Assembly (NCBI RefSeq): GCF_040706555.1
Contig: NZ_JAPDRH010000001.1
Location: 124,001 to 188,000, forward strand
Direction: 5' to 3'
DNA from: Lentisalinibacter salinarum
Lineage (GTDB): Bacteria; Pseudomonadota; Gammaproteobacteria; Steroidobacterales; Woeseiaceae
Length of the DNA stretch: 64,000 bases
A program made the position numbers and the translations under genes. A model generated the notes under the pieces. That model worked only from the letters and a program-made list of their open reading frames with translations. It did not search any database and was not told the origin of the DNA. Positions 27,180 to 35,114 of the stretch are shown here, one piece after another; within the stretch, counting starts at the first letter, position 1; every line of letters starts with the position of its first letter.

Positions 27180-28562
27180 TTACTCCTTGCGCTCGACCCG
27201 CTTGTCCACCCGCTCGGCCATGTCGCGCATCCCGTCCGAGATCTCCACCCGGTAGGGATCGGCCGCCACCGGCAGCAGCGAGAGATCCCGCGGCAGGGCA
27301 GCCATCTGCGCCGCGGCGCGTTCGCGGATGTCGGTCAGTGGCTCCGGCTCCCCCAGCCGTTCGCCGGCCCGCATGACCGGCCCGAGCAGCGGTTCGCCGT
27401 CCAGCGCTTCGTCCACCAGGCCGATGACGTCGTGGTCGAAGCTGCCGTCGTCCCGGTAGTGGCGGAACACCTGCTTGCGGCCCGGCCAGGTGGCCTTGCC
27501 GGCCGATTTCTTCCGCCGCGGGATGCCGGCGTATTCCTGGATCTTGTAGACGCAGTCGAGATAGGGCGCGTCGGCGGAGACGTCCAGGTCCGTGCCCACT
27601 CCGTAGCCCGTCGCCGGTATGCCGGCGGCGGCCAGGCCGGCGATGCGGTCCTCGTTCAGCCCGCCGCTGACCATTATCTCGATGTCCTCGCAGCCGCCCT
27701 CGTCGAGGATGCGGCGCACGGCTTTGGCGCTGGCACAGAGATCGCCGCTGTCGATGCGCACGCCCCGGATCGTGAAGCCTTCCGGCTCGAGCTTGCGGGC
27801 CAGCTCGACCACTTTGCGCGCGCCCTCCTCGGTGTCGTAGGTGTCGATGAGCAGCACGGTGTTCTCGGGCTGGCTGCGGCAGAAGTCTTCGAACGCCTGC
27901 ATCTCCGAGTCGTGGGCCTGGATGAACGAGTGCGCCATGGTGCCGAATAGCGGGATGCCGTAGAGCTCGTTGGCGAGGACGGTGGCCGTCCCGTCGAATC
28001 CGCCGATCCAGGCGGCCCGTGCGGCGAACAGGCCTGCCTCGGACCCGTGGGCTCGGCGCAGCCCGAAGTCCACCAGCCGCTGGTGGTCGTGGGCGGCGAG
28101 GCGCATGCGTGCCGCCTTGCTGGCGATCAGCGTCTGCATCTGCAGCAGATTCACCACGCGTGTCTCGATCAGCTGGGCCTCGGGCAGCGGCGCCACCACC
28201 CGGGCGATGGGCTCGTTGCCGAAGAAGGCCGTTCCCTCCGGCATGGCGTCCACGTCGCCGGTGAAGCGCATCTCCGCCAGCGAGTCTATGAAGGCATCGT
28301 CCAGTTTCTCCGTGCGCCGCAGCGCTTCCAGGTCACGCTCCTCGAAACGCAAATCGACGAGGTAGTCGAGCAGCTGTTCCAGGCCCGCCGCCAGCAGGAA
28401 GTTGCGGTGGTCGGGTAGCTTGCGCACGAAGAACTCGAACACGGCGGTGTCGTCCATGCCGATGTGCCGGTAGGCCTGCAGCATGGTGAGCTGATAGAGA
28501 TCGGTCAGGTTGGGGCTGCCGAGGCGGTCGAGCCAGCGTGAATGGCTCAGGGGATTGCTCAT
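27180..28562 (-). CDS. pncB: Nicotinate phosphoribosyltransferase
   Basis: This 460-residue enzyme joins nicotinate to PRPP with ATP to form nicotinate mononucleotide in NAD salvage. It shows SPNLTDLYQLTMLQAYRH, FEFFVRKLPDHRNFLLAAGLEQ in pieces, the histidine-containing DFGLRRAHGSEAG (phosphorylated His region), LFGTMAHSFIQ, LLIDTYDTEEGARK, VRIDSGDL, and SGGLNEDRI. Its length matches the longer bacterial NAPRTase class. It is 16 nt downstream of the nicotinamidase gene, with AAGGAA before the ATG, so pncA-pncB is an operon. A PRPP synthetase gene diverges from this operon and would supply its co-substrate. Confidence 0.95.
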   Translation of the reverse strand: MSNPLSHSRWLDRLGSPNLTDLYQLTMLQAYRHIGMDDTAVFEFFVRKLPDHRNFLLAAGLEQLLDYLVDLRFEERDLEALRRTEKLDDAFIDSLAEMRFTGDVDAMPEGTAFFGNEPIARVVAPLPEAQLIETRVVNLLQMQTLIASKAARMRLAAHDHQRLVDFGLRRAHGSEAGLFAARAAWIGGFDGTATVLANELYGIPLFGTMAHSFIQAHDSEMQAFEDFCRSQPENTVLLIDTYDTEEGARKVVELARKLEPEGFTIRGVRIDSGDLCASAKAVRRILDEGGCEDIEIMVSGGLNEDRIAGLAAAGIPATGYGVGTDLDVSADAPYLDCVYKIQEYAGIPRRKKSAGKATWPGRKQVFRHYRDDGSFDHDVIGLVDEALDGEPLLGPVMRAGERLGEPEPLTDIRERAAAQMAALPRDLSLLPVAADPYRVEISDGMRDMAERVDKRVERKE

Positions 28563-28578
28563 CCGGGGGTTCCTTCGC

Positions 28579-29181
28579 TCAGGCCGCTTCGAGATGCTCG
28601 AAGTCGGTCTTCACCGCGCCCTCCTTCTCCATGGCGGTCACGGCCTTCTCGCCGTCGTTCGGTTCGACGTTGACGGCCCTGACGGCGTCCTCCAGCAGCA
28701 CGACCTCGTACCCGTTCACCAGCCCGTCGCGCACGGTTTCGCGGACGCAGTAGTCGGTGGCCAGTCCGCCCACGAACACGCGCTTCACGCCGCGCTCCTT
28801 CAGCCACTGGTTCAGCTCGGTGCCCTGGAAGCCGCTGTAGGCCTCCTCGTCCGGCGTCTCTGCCTTGGAAACCACCTTGGTATCGCCGTGCAGGTCCAGT
28901 CCGGTGGCGAATGCCGCACCCTTCGTGCCGGCGACGCAGTGCGGCGGCCAGGGACCGCCCTGCTCCTCGAACGAGCAGTGGTTTTCCGGATGCCAGTCCC
29001 GGGTGGCTACGATGGGCAGCCCCAGGTTCTCGAACAGCTCCGAATATTTGTTGAGGACGGGGATCACCTCGTCGCCTTCCGGCACGCCCAGCGCGCCCCC
29101 GGGCAGGAAGTCGTTCTGGACGTCGACCAGGATGAGTGCGTCGCCCTTGTGTGGTTTCAGCAGTGCGTCTCGCGGGGCCAT
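28579..29181 (-). CDS. pncA: Nicotinamidase
   Basis: This 200-residue isochorismatase-fold enzyme hydrolyses nicotinamide to nicotinate. The catalytic triad is readable as Asp20 (LILVDVQNDF), Lys106 (VVSKAETP) and Cys145 (GLATDYCVRET). Metal ligands are in TRDWHPENHCSF. The start MAPRDALLKP has GGAGGG 5 nt upstream. It is the first gene of a pncA-pncB operon and feeds its product directly to PncB. It diverges from prs; a palindrome ACTGT-A-ACAGT at 29209-29219 lies between the two and could control both. Confidence 0.93.
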   Translation of the reverse strand: MAPRDALLKPHKGDALILVDVQNDFLPGGALGVPEGDEVIPVLNKYSELFENLGLPIVATRDWHPENHCSFEEQGGPWPPHCVAGTKGAAFATGLDLHGDTKVVSKAETPDEEAYSGFQGTELNQWLKERGVKRVFVGGLATDYCVRETVRDGLVNGYEVVLLEDAVRAVNVEPNDGEKAVTAMEKEGAVKTDFEHLEAA

Positions 29182-29208
29182 GGAACCCTCCGGTCCGTTG
29201 ATGTACCT

Positions 29209-29219
29209 ACTGTAACAGT
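29209..29219. promoter_or_regulatory. Palindrome in the pncA/prs divergent region, operator candidate
   Basis: ACTGT-A-ACAGT is a perfect 5-1-5 palindrome lying 28 nt before pncA and 27 nt before prs, in a 64-nt divergent region. Its position would let one regulator control NAD salvage and PRPP supply together. It does not match a known NadR or NrtR box that I can recall. Confidence 0.35.
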
Positions 29220-29245
29220 GGGCCCGCTCGACTAGCATCTCAAGG

Positions 29246-30226
29246 GTGAAGGTATTCGCGCCTGCCACCTCCCGCACCTTCGCCGAGGCGGTCTGCGACC
29301 GGCTCGGCACGCTGCCGGCGCGCCTGCGCGAGCGCGATTTCGACGATGGCGAGCACAAGATCCGCCCGCTCGAGCCGGTGCGCGGCGACGACGTCTACGT
29401 CATCCATTCCCTCTACGGCGAGCCGGGACAGAGCGTCAACGACAAGCTGTGCCGGCTGATATTCCTGCTTGGCGCACTGCGCGACGCCGGCGCCGGGCGG
29501 CTCACTGCCGTCATCCCCTATCTCGCCTACGCCCGCAAGGACCGCAAGACGAAGAGCCGCGATCCCGTCACCACCCGCTACGTGGCGGGCATGCTGGAGT
29601 CGTCCGGGCTGGACCGCGTGGTCACCCTGGACGTGCACAACCTCGCCGCCTACCAGAACGCGTTCCGCTGCCGCAGCGAGCACCTGGAGGCGAAGCGGCT
29701 GTTCGTCGAGCACATTCGCGAGCGCATCGGCGACGAGCCGATCGCCGTCGTCTCCCCCGATGTGGGCGGCGTGAAGCGGGCTACGGCGTTCCGCGAGGCG
29801 CTGGAGGAGGCGCTCGGTCGCGAGGTCGGCGACGCCTTCATCAACAAGAAACGCAGCCGGGACGTGGTGAGCGGGGATACGGTGGTCGGCCACGTCGAGG
29901 ACCGTGTCGCCATCCTGCTGGACGATCTCATCAGCACCGGCACCACCCTCGCCCGTGCGGCCGGCGCCTGCCGGGAGCTGGGTGCGGGCCGCGTCTTCGC
30001 GGCGGCCACCCACGGCCTACTGGTGGATCCGGCCAGCGAGAAGCTCGCGGTGCCGGCGCTGGACGGGGTCATCGTCACCGACAGCGTGGCGCCGATCGGC
30101 CGCATCACCGATGCCTTCGCTGGCCGACTCACGACCCTGAGCGTGGCGCCGCTGATCGGCGACGCCATCCGCTGCCTGCACGAGAACGGCTCGCTCGTGC
30201 GGCTGCTGGGCGAGGAGGAAGACTAG
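29246..30226 (+). CDS. prs: Ribose-phosphate pyrophosphokinase (PRPP synthetase)
   Basis: This 326-residue enzyme transfers pyrophosphate from ATP to ribose-5-phosphate to give PRPP. It shows FDDGEHKIRP, the catalytic loop and flag region YLAYARKDRKTKSRDPVTT, VVTLDVHNLAAYQNAF, VVSPDVGGVKRA and the PRPP loop AILLDDLISTGTTLARAAG. The sequence is divergent from the housekeeping Prs type; in particular YARKDRKTKSRDPVTTRYV differs from the usual YARQDRK.RSREPITAK. A second, housekeeping prs probably exists elsewhere. The start is GTG with no clear ribosome site. TAGCAT at 29233-29238 would place a transcript start close to the GTG, so it may be leaderless. It is divergent to pncA-pncB and probably dedicated to NAD salvage or stress. 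Confidence 0.92.
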   Translation: MKVFAPATSRTFAEAVCDRLGTLPARLRERDFDDGEHKIRPLEPVRGDDVYVIHSLYGEPGQSVNDKLCRLIFLLGALRDAGAGRLTAVIPYLAYARKDRKTKSRDPVTTRYVAGMLESSGLDRVVTLDVHNLAAYQNAFRCRSEHLEAKRLFVEHIRERIGDEPIAVVSPDVGGVKRATAFREALEEALGREVGDAFINKKRSRDVVSGDTVVGHVEDRVAILLDDLISTGTTLARAAGACRELGAGRVFAAATHGLLVDPASEKLAVPALDGVIVTDSVAPIGRITDAFAGRLTTLSVAPLIGDAIRCLHENGSLVRLLGEEED

Positions 30227-31302
30227 CCCCGGTCCTGGTCAGCGAGGGCCTCGTCGACGAACTCCCGGGCGAGAGCCAGGTAGCGGCGCGCCTCAGCGAT
30301 GTAGTGCTCCCGGCCGAACGAGGGGTCTTCCAGGTGCCAGGCCGAAAGCACGGCCCGCACCATCGCGCGGCGGCTGAAGTAATAGGCCATCAGCGACGGC
30401 TCGGGCGTGTCGGCACTCGCCGCCTGCCACGCCGCCAGCAGGCGGTCGCGCAGGTCCTGCCCGCCGGCCCGCTCGCATTCCAGCGCGAGGAAGGCCACTT
30501 CCTCGGCGCTGTCCTGCACGCGCAGGTCGCGGGAGAATTCCAGGCAGTCGATCACGGCGAAGCGCTCGCCCAGATAGACGTGTTCGGGCCGGAGGTCGCC
30601 GTGAGCCTCGACGATACGCCCCGCTTCGGCCCGGGCGCCGATCGTCTGCCGGTGGGCGCGCACGTAGCGGCGCTGATCGTCGAGGATGCCGGGCCAGGGG
30701 TCGTCGGCGAGTGCGTCGTCAAGCGCTTCCAGATGCCGCCGCTGCTCGTCGTTCTGGGCGAGCAGGCGAGAGACGTAGGCCTCGGCCTCCAGCGGCTCCG
30801 GCGCGAGGTCCGCGTAGAACTCCGCGAGGTGTCGCGCCACCCGGGCCAGCTGATCGTCGCCGACCCGGCCGCGGGCGATCAGCTGCTCCAGCATCTCGTC
30901 CTCGGGCAGACGGCGCATCTTCACCAGCCAGTCCACCGCGCGGCCGTCGCCGCCGAGATGCAGGCGGCCGTCCGGGTCCTCGGTGAGGGGTACGACGTCG
31001 AGGTAAACCCAGTCCGCCAGGCGGCGGTTAAGCCGGAGTTCCTCCCGGCAGTAGTATTCGCGGTCTTCCAGTCGCCGGTAGTCGATCACCTGCGCCCGGA
31101 TGGCCTTCTTCATCTTCCAGGCGTGGCGTTCGGTCAGGAACACCCACGCAAAGTGGGTCTCGACCGGCTCGACGGCGGATACCGGCTCCGGATAACCGGA
31201 CGGCGATGCCAGGAAGCGGACTTTGCGCCCGGCCTCGTCGGGGCGGTCGCCCGGCGCGTCCTGCGAGCGGGTGCCTTCTTCGTCCGGGGTGGAGGGAGTC
31301 AC
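30223..31302 (-). CDS. APH-family predicted kinase (COG2187-like)
   Basis: This 359-residue protein matches the predicted kinase family with an aminoglycoside-phosphotransferase fold often found as the N-terminal part of larger AAA-kinase fusions. It shows VETHFAWVFLTERHAWKMKK with the ATP-binding lysines, EELRLNRRLADWVYLDVVPL, and the catalytic loop EAHGDLRPEHVYLGERFAVIDCLEF with the Brenner-type HGDLRPEH and the metal Asp. The C-terminal ATP-binding gluconate-kinase-like half of the fusion is absent here. The start is a GTG immediately after TATAAT (31309-31314), so the message may be leaderless. Its 3' end overlaps prs by 4 nt on the opposite strand. The substrate is unknown. Confidence 0.83.
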   Translation of the reverse strand: MTPSTPDEEGTRSQDAPGDRPDEAGRKVRFLASPSGYPEPVSAVEPVETHFAWVFLTERHAWKMKKAIRAQVIDYRRLEDREYYCREELRLNRRLADWVYLDVVPLTEDPDGRLHLGGDGRAVDWLVKMRRLPEDEMLEQLIARGRVGDDQLARVARHLAEFYADLAPEPLEAEAYVSRLLAQNDEQRRHLEALDDALADDPWPGILDDQRRYVRAHRQTIGARAEAGRIVEAHGDLRPEHVYLGERFAVIDCLEFSRDLRVQDSAEEVAFLALECERAGGQDLRDRLLAAWQAASADTPEPSLMAYYFSRRAMVRAVLSAWHLEDPSFGREHYIAEARRYLALAREFVDEALADQDRG

Positions 31303-31308
31303 GGCGCC

Positions 31309-31314
31309 ATTATA
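31309..31314 (-). promoter_or_regulatory. -10 element TATAAT placing the transcript start at the GTG codon
   Basis: On the minus strand a perfect TATAAT is followed by 6 nt and then the GTG at 31302. Transcription would begin at or within a base or two of the start codon. No good -35 hexamer is visible at 17 nt upstream. Confidence 0.4.
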
Positions 31315-31394
31315 GGCCGCATCGCGGCCGTTACGGATTTGCACCGCCGGCACACGGCGTCACACTGGGGTGTGCACTCAGCAAGGAGAGCGAG

Positions 31395-32057
31395 ATGACG
31401 GTATTCGCAGACCGGAGGCAGGCCGGCCGCGAGCTCGGGAAGGAGCTCGGCCGGCGGACCACGGCCCGCTCACCGCTCGTGCTCGGCCTGCCGCGGGGCG
31501 GTGTCCCGGTGGCCGCCGAGGTCGCGAAAGCACTCGAAGGGGAACTGGACGTGCTCGTCGTCCGCAAGGTGGGCGTGCCGGGCCAGCCGGAACTGGCCGC
31601 CGGCGCCATTGCCTCGGGCGGCGTGCAGGTACTGTCGGACCGCGTCATGGGCATGACCGGGCTCGACGCGGAAGACCTGCGCCCCGTCGTGGAACGCGAG
31701 CAGGCGGAACTCGAGCGCCGGGAAAGGGCCTACCGCGGCGACCGGCCGCCGCTGGACGTCGGTGGCCGCGAGGTCATCCTGGTCGACGACGGCATGGCGA
31801 CCGGTTCCACCATGCTCGCGGCCGTGAGAGCGGTGCGCAAGCTCGGCGCCGAACGTATTATTGTCGCGGTGCCAACAGCGTCCACCGAGGCTGCGGCAGA
31901 CATGGGGCAGGAAGCCGACGAAGTCGTCTGTCTGGACACCCCGTCGCCCTACATGGCCGTCGGCTACTGGTACAGCGATTTCGGCCAGACCAGCGACGAG
32001 GAAGTTCGGGAGCTGCTCCATGAGACAACGACCGCAAGTACACGCACCGACCGATGA
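31395..32057 (+). CDS. Phosphoribosyltransferase-fold protein
   Basis: This 220-residue protein has a type I phosphoribosyltransferase fold: an N-terminal SPLVLGLPRGGVPVAAEVAKAL, LDVLVVRKVGVPGQPELAAGA, and the PRPP-binding loop REVILVDDGMATGSTMLAAV. Proteins of this type often sit beside universal stress proteins and in stress regulons, and their substrate base is unknown. The ATG at 31395 has AAGGAG 6 nt upstream. The last 38 nt overlap the amidase gene in another frame, so the two are translationally close. It is divergent from the APH-like kinase gene. Confidence 0.9.
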   Translation: MTVFADRRQAGRELGKELGRRTTARSPLVLGLPRGGVPVAAEVAKALEGELDVLVVRKVGVPGQPELAAGAIASGGVQVLSDRVMGMTGLDAEDLRPVVEREQAELERRERAYRGDRPPLDVGGREVILVDDGMATGSTMLAAVRAVRKLGAERIIVAVPTASTEAAADMGQEADEVVCLDTPSPYMAVGYWYSDFGQTSDEEVRELLHETTTASTRTDR

Positions 32058-33441
32058 TGCACTCGGCGATCTCGACGCCGTCGGCGTCGCCGGGCGGATA
32101 GCAGCCGGGGACATCAGCGCGGCCGATGCGGTGGCGGCGGCCATCGCGAGACTGCGTGCCGTCGAGGGGGTGCTCAATGCGGTGGCGGCTCCCCGCTTCG
32201 AGCAGGCCAGGCAGGAGGCGGCGGGCGCGATCGGCGGCGGGTTGCTCGCCGGCGTGCCCTCCGCCATCAAGGACAACGTGGATCTCGCCGGTATGGTGAC
32301 CCGCCACGGATCGCGTGCCACCCCGGAGCGCAGCTACGACGCCGACAGCCCCATCACCGCCCAGTTTCGCTCGACCGGGCTCCTCGCCATCGCCAAGACC
32401 GCCCTGCCGGAGTTCGGCCTCACGGCCACGACGGAGCGCACCTGGGCTCCGCCGACGCGCAACCCCTGGAACACGCGCCATTCCACCGGCGGCTCGTCGG
32501 GCGGGTCGGCGGCGCTGGTGGCGGCGGGCGTCGTCCCCATCGCCCACGGCAACGACGGCGGCGGGTCCACGCGCATCCCCGCGTCCTGCTGTGGTCTCGT
32601 CGGGCTGAAGCCCTCCCGTGGCCGTCTGCTCACGGTGGAACTCGCCGAACGGCTACCCGTCGACATCATCGCCGAAGGCGTGCTGACACGCAGCGTCCGC
32701 GACACCGCCGCCTTCTATGCGGAGGCCGAGAAGCACCGCGCCGGCGCCGGCCTGTCGTCCCTCGGTTACGTCGACGGCCCGTCCGCCACGCGGCTTCGCA
32801 TCGGTTTTACGACGCGCCATCCGCTCGGAGCCGAGTGCCACCCCGAAGTCGTCGCGGCGGTCGAGAATGCCGCATCCGTCTGTCGCCGGCTGGGTCACCG
32901 GGTAAAGGAGATCCCCGCGCTCGCGGATGCCCGTATGGCCGGGGACTTCTTCCTGTACTGGGCCCGCCTGGCCACGGCCATCCGCTTCCTCGGCCGATTC
33001 GCGTTCGGCCGCGGCTTCGACCGGCGCGAACTCGAGCCGCTCACGCTGCAGTTGAGCCGGCATTATCTGCGGAACTTCTGGCGCAGCCCCGGCGCGATCC
33101 GCCGGCTGCGCCGCTTCGGCGAGGAACACCGGCGGCGCTATGCCGACTGCGACGTCATCGTGACCCCGGTGCTGGCGCGGCCGCCGGTGCCGCTGGGCTA
33201 CCTGGCACTGGACATCGACTTCGACACGGCCGCGGAGCGTCTGATGCACTACGCGGCGTTCACGCCGGTGCAGAACGTGGCCGGCACACCGGCCATCTCG
33301 CTGCCGCTCGGCCATAGCGTCGAGGGGCTGCCCATTGGCGTGCAGTTCGCCGCCGGCATGGGCGAGGAGCGTCGGCTGCTCGAGCTGGCCTACGAGCTCG
33401 AGGCCGCCGTGCCCTGGTCGTACTCGGATTCCGGTATGTAA
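32020..33441 (+). CDS. Amidase signature family hydrolase
   Basis: This 473-residue enzyme belongs to the amidase signature family. The Ser-cisSer-Lys triad is visible: Lys in GVPSAIKDNVDLAG, the cis-serine in STGGSSGGSAALVAAG, and the nucleophile in NDGGGSTRIPASCCGLVGLKPSRG (written in the order seen, last Ser before Thr-Arg). The substrate pocket cannot be predicted; nylon-oligomer or aryl-acylamidase-like members look similar. The start at 32020 lies within the end of the phosphoribosyltransferase gene. No GatB or GatC neighbours are present, so it is not the tRNA amidotransferase. It is followed 45 nt later by a site-2 protease gene. Confidence 0.9.
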   Translation: MRQRPQVHAPTDDALGDLDAVGVAGRIAAGDISAADAVAAAIARLRAVEGVLNAVAAPRFEQARQEAAGAIGGGLLAGVPSAIKDNVDLAGMVTRHGSRATPERSYDADSPITAQFRSTGLLAIAKTALPEFGLTATTERTWAPPTRNPWNTRHSTGGSSGGSAALVAAGVVPIAHGNDGGGSTRIPASCCGLVGLKPSRGRLLTVELAERLPVDIIAEGVLTRSVRDTAAFYAEAEKHRAGAGLSSLGYVDGPSATRLRIGFTTRHPLGAECHPEVVAAVENAASVCRRLGHRVKEIPALADARMAGDFFLYWARLATAIRFLGRFAFGRGFDRRELEPLTLQLSRHYLRNFWRSPGAIRRLRRFGEEHRRRYADCDVIVTPVLARPPVPLGYLALDIDFDTAAERLMHYAAFTPVQNVAGTPAISLPLGHSVEGLPIGVQFAAGMGEERRLLELAYELEAAVPWSYSDSGM

Positions 33442-33486
33442 GTCCCACGGCAGCGGCCGGCCGGCTCGATCTGTTACCGTCGGACC

Positions 33487-34668
33487 ATGGCTGACAATCA
33501 AAAGAAACCCCTGATCGCCCGCGGCTTCCCGTTGTTCACCATCTTCGGCTTCGAGGTGAAGCTGAATCTCACCTGGCTGCTGCTGGCGCTCCTGATCACC
33601 TGGACCCTCGCCGAGGGCTTCTTCCCGGAGCGTTACCCCGACCTGGCGACGCAGACCCGCTGGTGGATGGGCATTGCCGGGGCCTTCGGGATACTGCTCT
33701 CCATCGTCTTCCACGAGCTGTCCCATTCCCTGGTGGCCCGCTATTACGGCCTGAGAATGGGCGGCATCACACTGTTCGTGTTCGGTGGCGTGGCGGAGAT
33801 GCGCCACGAGCCGAAGGAGCCGAAGGTGGAGCTGCTGATGGCCGGCGCCGGCCCGCTCTCGAGCCTGGTGCTGGCGGGCATCTGCTGGGTGCTGCACGCG
33901 GGGGCGGAGGCGTCCGGCCTGCCGACGCCCGTGACCGGCGTGCTCTACTACCTCGCGGTGATCAACGTGGCCCTGGCCGTCTTCAACCTGATCCCGGCCT
34001 ACCCGCTGGACGGTGGGCGGATGCTCCGGGCGGCCCTCTGGGCCTGGCGCAATGACATCCGCGATGCGACGCGCATCGCCAGCAACATGGGTTCGGGCTT
34101 CGGTCTCATCCTGATCTTCCTGGGCGTTCTGTCGCTGATACAGGGCTTCTTCGTGGGCGGCATGTGGTACATCCTGATCGGGCTGTTCGTGCGCGGGGCA
34201 GCCAAAGGCTCCTACCGCCAGCTCATCGTGCAGCAGCTGCTGGAGGGCCGCCGGGCGCGGGACGTGATGAATACCGACCCGGTGACCGTGGAACGCTCGC
34301 TGAGCCTGCGGGATTTCGTCGACGACTACGTCTACCGTTACCGCTCCCGCCTGTTTCCCGTGGTACAGGAGGGCGAGCTCAAGGGCTGCGCCACCGTGGA
34401 GCGGGTGAAGGAGATCCCCGAGGAGCAGTGGGAGCAGACGGCTGTCGCCGATATCGTCGACTCCTGCTCCGACGAGAACACCGTCCGCCCGGACGAGGAA
34501 CTCACCGACCTCGCCGCCAGCCTGTTCGGCGCGTCCGCCGGCCGGCAGCGGCTGGTGGTGGAGGACGGCCGTCTGCTGGGTGTCGTCTCCGTGGACGATC
34601 TGCGCGAACTGCTGCAGCTCCGGCTGGAGCTGGGCGACGACGCGGAGGCGTCGGACGGCCGCAGCTAG
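33487..34668 (+). CDS. Site-2 (M50) intramembrane metalloprotease with CBS domains
   Basis: This 393-residue protein is a site-2 protease family zinc protease. The zinc motif is VFHELSHSLVARYYG and the third ligand is in FNLIPAYPLDGGRMLRA. About six membrane segments occupy residues 20-250. The cytosolic C-terminus from residue ~255 forms two CBS motifs (ARDVMNTDPVTVERSLSL and the later NTVRPDEELTDLA to LGVVSVDDLRELLQ), which usually bind adenine nucleotides and could regulate cleavage by energy charge. It lies in a block with a universal stress protein and phosphoribosyltransferase, a pairing common in anaerobic or stationary-phase regulons of gammaproteobacteria. Confidence 0.93.
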   Translation: MADNQKKPLIARGFPLFTIFGFEVKLNLTWLLLALLITWTLAEGFFPERYPDLATQTRWWMGIAGAFGILLSIVFHELSHSLVARYYGLRMGGITLFVFGGVAEMRHEPKEPKVELLMAGAGPLSSLVLAGICWVLHAGAEASGLPTPVTGVLYYLAVINVALAVFNLIPAYPLDGGRMLRAALWAWRNDIRDATRIASNMGSGFGLILIFLGVLSLIQGFFVGGMWYILIGLFVRGAAKGSYRQLIVQQLLEGRRARDVMNTDPVTVERSLSLRDFVDDYVYRYRSRLFPVVQEGELKGCATVERVKEIPEEQWEQTAVADIVDSCSDENTVRPDEELTDLAASLFGASAGRQRLVVEDGRLLGVVSVDDLRELLQLRLELGDDAEASDGRS

Positions 34669-34676
34669 GCGCCGGG

Positions 34677-35096
34677 TCAGCGCACGACCATGACAGTGAT
34701 CGGGGCGCTGGATGCCACGTAGGCCGCGTTGGAGGCGAACATACGGTCGTCCACGTCAGGGATATGGGATGCCATGACCACCAGGTCGGCACCGCTCTCC
34801 TCGAGCGCCCGCATGAGCGCTTCACGCACGTCCAGGCTGTCGTCTTCCGGTATGACCGCCCTCGCGGTCGCCTCGAAGCCGTGCCGCTCCGCCTGGTCGA
34901 GGGCGAAGGTGTCGAGCGCCTCCCGGAACTCGTCCGCTTGCGCTGCGGTGAGGGGCGCCGCCCCGGGCGCCACGCTGACATAGCAAACCGGTATGCGATA
35001 ACCCGCGGCCAGGTCGGCGGCGGTGCGCAGTGCCTTGTCGAGACTGTCGAGGTGGGCGAGGTCCACCGGCACCATGATCTTGTGATATGAGCCCAT
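34677..35096 (-). CDS. Universal stress protein (UspA family)
   Basis: This 139-residue protein has the UspA fold: KIMVPVDLAHLDSLDKAL at the start, a central VREALMRALEESGADLVVMASH, and the C-terminal SNAAYVASSAPITVMVVR. The G-x2-G-x9-G-S/T ATP-binding signature is not intact (DDRMFASNAAYVASSAPITV), so it is probably of the non-ATP-binding type. It converges on the site-2 protease gene and sits 18 nt from the GMC oxidoreductase gene, which is upstream on the same strand and may share its transcript. Confidence 0.9.
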   Translation of the reverse strand: MGSYHKIMVPVDLAHLDSLDKALRTAADLAAGYRIPVCYVSVAPGAAPLTAAQADEFREALDTFALDQAERHGFEATARAVIPEDDSLDVREALMRALEESGADLVVMASHIPDVDDRMFASNAAYVASSAPITVMVVR

Positions 35097-35114
35097 CGGG
35101 ATGCTTCCGTCCGT

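Noticed and set aside
27165..27180. Palindrome at the end of the VOC gene
   Set aside because: It is a short GC palindrome that overlaps coding sequence and a restriction-site-like string; chance in such DNA.
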